This document shows positions 58,640 to 64,000 of a stretch of 64,000 bases of DNA, piece by piece. The translations under genes were made by a program, and so were the position numbers. Source of the stretch: Aurelia coerulea (lineage: Eukaryota > Cnidaria > Scyphozoa > Semaeostomeae > Ulmaridae). Every line of letters begins with the position of its first letter. Position 1 is the stretch's first letter. Below the pieces are notes generated by a model. That model saw only the letters and a list, made by a program, of their open reading frames with translations, was not told where the DNA came from and ran no database searches. Location: assembly GCA_039566865.1 (NCBI GenBank), contig CM076959.1:19204501-19268500 (forward strand), given 5' to 3'.

Positions 58640-59565
58640 GACCAAGGAAAAAAGTGTACAGGTTTGGTTCGATGCAGCGACGAGAATTCAGCTTTATTCA
58701 GAATTCAGCAATTGACTCTACAATACATCCACACAAGCGGTCGATTCAATTAAGATCACAGAAATCTAGCTAAATGCAACTCAACCACCATACCAAGTCC
58801 ATATTCGTAAAGTCTCCTGTTCGCCGAGTCCCGTTCCTCTATTCTTTTGTTCTTTTGTTTGTAAGTAGCTTTTCGTAACACACCCTTTAGCTATTCTACA
58901 AAAGAGCCTGGATTGAGCGTCTTTCTTATACATTTCATACGCGACTTTCGATTGAGTGGCGATAAAGCTTCTATCACTATTGCGTACATTCGAAAATTCC
59001 ATTTGCAAAATATCGTTCAATTCTAATTCTTTTCTGAATAGCTAGGGGGCCTTGTATATGTTTAGTTATATTTTAGTTTATCTCCTTCATGTGATGGCCC
59101 TGGGGTTGTCATGATCTTTTGCTCCCCTTGGTATCGTTTCTGTAGTATTGTATGGTAAGCTCGTTTGTAATCTTAGGTAATTCGTAAATTGTAAATTTTT
59201 AACATTGAATTTATAGAAAAAAAAAATTCAGCTTTGATCAATGGCTAATCAATTTCGGAATGTTCCTCGATAGTTAACTTGAGCACAGATACCTCGTTTG
59301 TTGATGTTGGTTCTTTAAATGTATAAATAGAAATTGAAAAAAAACTTAGATCATATTCCATGTGCTAGCATTCACCCATCGTGCCATTTTTCCATTTTTA
59401 TTTGCTTCGATGTGTCAGGTCTCAAAGCACCAATATCAACAAATCAGGTATTGATGTTCTAGTGAAATACTGAGGAACATTTTGAAATGGATTAGTCGTT
59501 GATCAAATCTGAATTCTCATCGCTGGACCAAACCAAAGCTGCACATTTTTTCTGGGACATCAGTT
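58640..59565. mobile_element. Decayed relative of the CCGGGTGTCCC element
   Basis: Ends accgggtgaccaaggaaaaa and tttttctgggacatc. It shares cgatagttaacttgagc and the tcaaagcaccaatatc block with 34261-34865, but is enlarged and interrupted, including a retroelement tail at 59085-59227. Confidence 0.6.
59085..59227 (+). mobile_element. Retroelement 3'-end fragment, family copy 5
   Basis: ttttgctccccttggtatcg, then gtagtattgtatgg and an A run at 59216-59226. Inserted within the decayed TIR element. Confidence 0.5.
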
Positions 59566-59674
59566 GGTTGTTCGCTAAAAAGACCTAAAATGAAATTTGA
59601 ATAATGAAAGTTTGATTTTGGAATGCATCTATTTATAACAACAAAAACTTGATAATAAAGTGTTTACTAAAACT

Positions 59675-59875
59675 TATATACTATGAAGGAGGCGGACGCA
59701 AAGAAAGAGACAGATTTTTGGAACACTAAGGCCTTTCGAACCTACGTCTTCATCAGAATGTGACTTCAGATTTAAAATCACATTCTGATCAGAACGTAGG
59801 TTCGAAAGGCCTCAGTGTGCCAAAAACCTGTCTCTTTCTTTGCGTCCGCCTCCTTCATAGTATGTATTTACCAAC
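59675..59875. mobile_element. Foldback element related to 17380-17616
   Basis: actatgaaggaggcggacgc pairs with gcgtccgcctccttcatagt. Both arms carry the family core AAGGCCTTTCGAACCTACGT in opposite orientations. About 200 bp with a loop under 20 bp. Confidence 0.8.
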
Positions 59876-60179
59876 AGATTTATTTCTTTGCAGGGCCATT
59901 TTATTGGATGTGAATCATAGCTGAAAGAGATTTACGATGAGCGAGAAGTTTGCTGATTGATTTCAAATGTATGCAGCTGACTAAATAGGCAAATCTGATT
60001 CCTATCAAACTCTTAAATCGCAAAAATATCACTTAAAAGAACAAGCTGTTTCAGAATTGTTTAAAACGACTCGTGATCTTCAAGATTGGATGTACTGATA
60101 AACTTCTTGAAGGTATGATACTGAATAAAGCTTAATACTGTATTGCTTCCAAAGAGAATTTGTAAGGTGTACATTACTG

Positions 60180-60950
60180 TCAAAGTTAACCCAATTCGTT
60201 CGCAGTTTGAATGTTCGCGTCAAAATTATGCAAACAGCCGACCATAGAAAGTGTAAGTATTGATATTTCATCAATTTGTAAATTTTCCTGCTGTTGAATC
60301 GAGACAGTTCATTTGCAGATCGAAAGTTCGCATGAATTCGAAAACCCGTGCATAAAAACTTGGCCAAAACATTGAACTTCATCACAGTCATTGACATCTC
60401 GTAAATTTGTGTGTTTCTTGTAGTTGAATTGAACCCAGCTCAAATTGCAGCTGGAATGTTTGCATGAAAATTGTTCCTGTCTTCGAGAGCTCAGAAATTG
60501 TGCATTTTTGCTGTTAAATCAAACTCAGTTCGTTTGTAGCTCGAATATTTGCATGAAATTCGAAATTAAATTATAGAAAAGTGCACAATTCATCGAACGT
60601 TGTTCCAGTATTCGAGACCTCAAAAAGTTTGCATTTTGCTGTTGGATCAAACCCAGTTCATTTGCAGTTCGAATATTTTTGTGAAATTTGAAAATCAAAT
60701 TGAAGAAATGGACAGTTCACCGACCATTGTTCAGTTTTAGAGAGTTCCAAAATTGTGCAGTTTCGTTGCTGTATAATCGAACCCAATCCGTTTGCAGTTC
60801 GAATATTTTGTGAAATTCGGAATTCAAATTTGAAATATTGGATAAATCATCGAAACTTGCTGCACACTCCCAGTTTGTGCATATCCTTGCCGTTGAATCG
60901 AAGCCAGTTCGTTTGTGGCTCGAATATTTACGGGAACTTCCAAAATCAGA
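60180..60950 (+). repeat. Seven ~120-bp tandem repeats upstream of the GPCR
   Basis: The core CAGTTCgTTTGCAGtTCGAA followed by tatttgtgaaattcg recurs at about 60185, 60305, 60430, 60524, 60650, 60778 and 60899, spaced mostly 120-128 bp (once about 95). The last unit ends about 30 bases before the GPCR start codon, so the array forms its 5' UTR or promoter-proximal DNA. Units are diverged, so the array is not young. Confidence 0.8.
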
Positions 60951-60975
60951 TTGCAAGATTCAACCTCCAATAACA

Positions 60976-62394
60976 ATGGCTTATACCCAAGCTGCAATGC
61001 TCACAAATATCATTTTCTCCAGTATTTTCGCATTCTTTGGAACTATTGGCAACATTTTTGTCATAATAGCATTCTTTAGCGTTCGTTCGTTACGTACGAT
61101 CAACAACATATTTGTTCTACAACTTGCATTCGTTGACCTCATGAAAGCATCCATTATTTTAACGACAAAATCAGCGAATCAAGCTACCGATGCGACGTCG
61201 ATGAACTCCGGTTTCTGTCAAATATCCGGCATGATGCGGACCATCGGTTCTTGCCAGTCAGCGGTACTTTTAGCAGCAATTGCAGTCGTCCGGTATTTCA
61301 AAGTCGTACGACCAAGATCTTTCGAGAGGATTTTCACATTGAAGAAAACGCTGATTTATTGTGGATGTATTTTCGGTGGGACATTTCTCTTGGCATTGCT
61401 TCCTGTTATTGGCCTTGGCAGGTATCGATACAGCAAATCACACGGAGCATGCTTCGTCAACTGGGACTCAATTAATCTTGTCTTCCGCAGTATTTACTAT
61501 CTCTTCAATGTGGGCCTAACCTTTCCGATTCTCATATTCTGTTATTACAATATTTTCAAGAAGCTCCGGGACCACAGTCGATCAATCACACCCCGTATCA
61601 AGCGAAAAGGCAAATCCACAATTACGAGCCCAAAAATTGCCGTTACGAGCCCGAAAATCGCAGCTTCCAAAGCGAAACCTGATGACGTGAAACTTGAAAA
61701 TATTGATGGAGACGCAGAAAGTATAACCCAAGATAATGGAGTAGCAGAGGGCAGAGATGAGGAGGACAGGGTCGAAGGTCAAAAAGTTAGGGTCAAGGGT
61801 CATAAGAATGGGATTAAGGATCAGAATAGTGGCGTCAAAGGTCAGAAGAGTGGTGAGACCCATTTAACGGTCGGATCCAGCATCCAGAAGAGGAACGCAC
61901 GACTTGGTGTTCCAGATGGTAATCATAAATCGTCAAGGAGCAGAACTGAAACAGAAAAAACATACCGAGTGAAAATCAAAAAGGCGGCCACGTGGTTTAG
62001 AATGAAACGCGAAAGATCTGATGTGGAATTAGAAGTCACAAGGGTCATGTTTGCAATTGTTGTGGCCTATATCATATGCTGGATGCCGGCTGCGTTCGTA
62101 AATATTTTGAATTTATCGAAAGTTGTTGCGATTCCTGGCGATGTTCTGCTTTTGATTGTTACTTTGGTGGACTTTAAAGTTTGTGCAAACCCAATGATTT
62201 ATGGGATTGGTAGTAAGCAGTTTCGCAATGCATTTTTGACCGTGTTACTAAGACGACGAGAGCAGGATACAACGAGTATGAGTGGAGCTGGGAATTCAAG
62301 TAGCAAGTATGCATCAGACAGTCCGGGTAAAAGTCTGCCGGAAAGTAATACGACCGAGTCTTTTAATTCAACTGCCGAGGCCGCCTATGTGTAG
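60976..62394 (+). CDS. Intronless class A (rhodopsin-like) GPCR
   Basis: 472 aa from the ATG at 60976 (context acaATGg), which places TM1 about 10 residues from the N-terminus; the frame stays open upstream to an ATG at 60838, but that stretch is translated tandem-repeat DNA. Seven hydrophobic segments. Motifs: GNIFVI (TM1), LQLAFVD (TM2), an FC at the start of TM3, VVRYFKVVRP at the end of TM3 (V where DRY has D), CWMP in TM6 and NPMIY in TM7. The third intracellular loop is long (about 150 residues), charged and internally repetitive (TSPKIA twice; KGHKNG, KDQNSG, KGQKSG). The overall look resembles the melatonin-receptor, Tre1/Moody and orphan receptor assemblage of invertebrates; the ligand is unknown. 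The short N-terminus suits a small-molecule or peptide ligand. Confidence 0.9.
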   Translation: MAYTQAAMLTNIIFSSIFAFFGTIGNIFVIIAFFSVRSLRTINNIFVLQLAFVDLMKASIILTTKSANQATDATSMNSGFCQISGMMRTIGSCQSAVLLAAIAVVRYFKVVRPRSFERIFTLKKTLIYCGCIFGGTFLLALLPVIGLGRYRYSKSHGACFVNWDSINLVFRSIYYLFNVGLTFPILIFCYYNIFKKLRDHSRSITPRIKRKGKSTITSPKIAVTSPKIAASKAKPDDVKLENIDGDAESITQDNGVAEGRDEEDRVEGQKVRVKGHKNGIKDQNSGVKGQKSGETHLTVGSSIQKRNARLGVPDGNHKSSRSRTETEKTYRVKIKKAATWFRMKRERSDVELEVTRVMFAIVVAYIICWMPAAFVNILNLSKVVAIPGDVLLLIVTLVDFKVCANPMIYGIGSKQFRNAFLTVLLRRREQDTTSMSGAGNSSSKYASDSPGKSLPESNTTESFNSTAEAAYV

Positions 62395-62810
62395 CCCGAT
62401 CTGCATGGAACGTATTCTTGCCTTCTCGTTTCTCAAACTCAAAAGATTTAAAGAGACACAATCGCAAATTTTTTGTGTCTGAAAATCTAAACGAGATTCC
62501 TCATACATAAAGTAGAGACCTTGTACATTCTGAAAATATATTTAATACACAAAACCGAAAATTTAATTGACCGAGATTTATGAAAAGAAACTTGCAAGGC
62601 GAGAATTTGTCTATTGTCTTTCCATTGTTTATGCGCACGTGCCGCAGAAAAGTGTGGGTTTGTTTTACTGTTTTATGATACTTCTAGAAGTCGTACGAAA
62701 CTAACAAATACATTTTCGGAATGTACGAGGTCTCTTCTTTATGCATGAAGAATCTCGTTGAGATTTTCCGACATCAAAAATTTGTGATTGTGTCTCTTTA
62801 AATATTGAAA

Positions 62811-63996
62811 GTACCGTGGCTGATTTGGAAAATATGCCGCCATTTTCGAAAAACGCGGCAAAAATGGCGGTAAAATGTGCGGCCGCACGTTATAAAACGC
62901 GGCCCCACATTGTAACATGCGGCCGCACGTTGCAAGATGTGGCCGCATATATAATCTTAATAGTTTGTAGTTTTAGTCCGCAGTTTATACATGTGGTCGG
63001 TATTTCATCAAGTTGGGGCATATAAGATACGGCAAAAATGGCGGTGAAATGTGCGGCAACACATTATAAAGTGCGGCCGCATCATATAATGTGCGGCCAC
63101 ATTTTACAATGTGTGGCCGCATACTTTACCGCCAATTTTGCCGAGTTTTGTCGATCCAATTTTCAGTTTCCCGCCGGTAATCTTAAACTGCTTGCAGAAA
63201 CGCTACACGCAGTTCTTTGGGCAAATTTTGAAATGTAATAAACTTCACAATCCCAATCAAATGCATAGGTAAAAGCCGACGGGTGTAGCCGAATGGGACC
63301 TTCAGTGATCAGTATAATACAAAATTTCTATGAAAAGAAAATTACTTCTGCAGGACTTAAGAGATTGCTTGCAAACAACACCATGATTTCTGTCAGAACG
63401 TCTTTAAGATTTCCAGGCAGAAATATGCATATGTCCCCCATCTATGGAAACAATGAACAAACGTACTCGGTTAATTTAGCAAGGCAATGACATCAAAATT
63501 ATGTTCTATCAAACATCAGGCAGGGGTTCCCTCCCTTTCACAAATGCTTTCTGTCTGCTCTCAGGCTTTTTATATTTCTTTAAAAAGGCACAGCTCCATA
63601 GAACGCATTCTATAAATTACTGACTGCACAACACAAGGAAATACCTTCTCTGAGGTACTTTGCAGACCACGAGGGACAAATTCTTCGTTGAAAAGTGCGG
63701 CCGCATTTTTACAAAAACGCGGCTAAAATCACGGTAAAACATGCGGCCGCATGTTACAATGTGGGGCCGCGTTTTATAACATGCGGCCGCACATTTCACC
63801 GTAATTTTTGCCGCGTTTTTCGAAAATGGCGGCATATTTTACAAACTATGAATATTATATATGCGGCCGCATCTTACAACGTGCGGCCGCATGTTACAAG
63901 ATTCGGCCGCGTTTTAAAACATGCGGCCGCACATTTTACCGCCATTTTTGCCGCGTTTTTCGAAAATGGCGGCATATTTTCCAAATCAGCCACGGT
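62811..63996. mobile_element. TIR element with GCGGCCGC palindrome arrays
   Basis: Both ends carry the same ~80-bp inverted terminus: CCGTGGCTGATTTGGAAAAT at the left and ATTTTCCAAATCAGCCACGG at the right, each next to a TA. Inside each arm are repeats of tgcggccgca separated by 15-20 bp; nine perfect GCGGCCGC octamers occur in under 1.2 kb, with several one-base variants. The middle (about 63140-63680) is unique and non-coding. The GC-rich arms contrast sharply with the AT-rich surroundings. Confidence 0.85.
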
Positions 63997-64000
63997 ATGA

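Larger units (their letters stand above)
53941..60179. other. Intergenic region rich in inverted repeats, no gene seen
   Basis: About 6 kb between sulfatase C and the GPCR. It holds a MITE (54741-54857), a foldback (54949-55127), partial MITE and foldback copies (56231-56345, 56390-56677), a decayed TIR element (58640-59565) and a second foldback (59675-59875). A block at 58890-58990 (minus) resembles 44270-44390 (ctgttttgtagaatagct), another dispersed repeat. No exon chain found. Confidence 0.5.

Noticed and set aside
60838..60975. Upstream ATG as the GPCR start
   Set aside because: The extra 46 residues are translated tandem-repeat DNA with no signal-peptide character; the ATG at 60976 has a better context and normal spacing to TM1.
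62811..63996. GC-rich stretch as a CpG-island promoter
   Set aside because: The GC content comes from regular GCGGCCGC palindromes within matching inverted termini, so a transposable element explains it better; no gene starts nearby.

Overview
This is animal (metazoan) nuclear DNA, AT-rich, with protein genes broken into small exons by introns of roughly 0.3-2.9 kb that have canonical GT-AG ends. Domain content (arylsulfatase B-like sulfatases, a single-domain angiotensin-converting-enzyme-like M2 peptidase, an intronless rhodopsin-class GPCR), LINE remnants, a tRNA-derived SINE and many short inverted-repeat DNA elements suggest a marine invertebrate, perhaps a cnidarian or invertebrate deuterostome. 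The sequence alone does not fix the phylum.

Layout: (1) 121-1787 (+), last three exons of an unrecognised gene entering from the left. (2) 5340-14153 (-), sulfatase-like gene A, 7 exons, 454 aa. (3) 19685-31090 (+), sulfatase-like gene B, 7 exons, 1764 aa, with a huge proline-rich extension and a C-terminal transmembrane helix. (4) 34940-40406 (-), ACE-like secreted peptidase, 7 exons, 621 aa. (5) 45621-53410 (+), sulfatase gene C, 9 exons, 684 aa. (6) 60976-62394 (+), intronless class A GPCR, 472 aa. I built the exon chains by hand; in each gene every exon phase joins in frame.

The main result is a local family of three sulfatase paralogues with matching exon structure (first coding exon 108 nt and second 160 nt in all three; third 113 nt in B and C) but very different active sites. 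C keeps the full set: DD, C-T-P-T-R, K/H, H, D-N, K. B keeps the metal ligands but has Ser in place of the formylglycine Cys (S-Y-A-T-K) and Ala in place of the active-site His, and is fused to a proline-rich stalk plus membrane anchor. A has lost essentially every catalytic residue and the exon carrying the K/H pair, yet its frame and splice sites are intact. A and B therefore look like pseudosulfatases beside one conventional enzyme. The ACE-like gene keeps its zinc site (HEMGH plus downstream E) but has altered substrate- and chloride-binding positions.

Between and inside the genes the DNA is dominated by non-autonomous repeats: several MITE families, foldback elements, a TA-flanked element nested inside another palindromic element, two TIR elements built from arrays of short palindromes (one of GATA-type motifs, one of GCGGCCGC), a 120-bp tandem repeat just upstream of the GPCR start, and partial tandem duplications of exon edges at four splice-donor sites in three genes.
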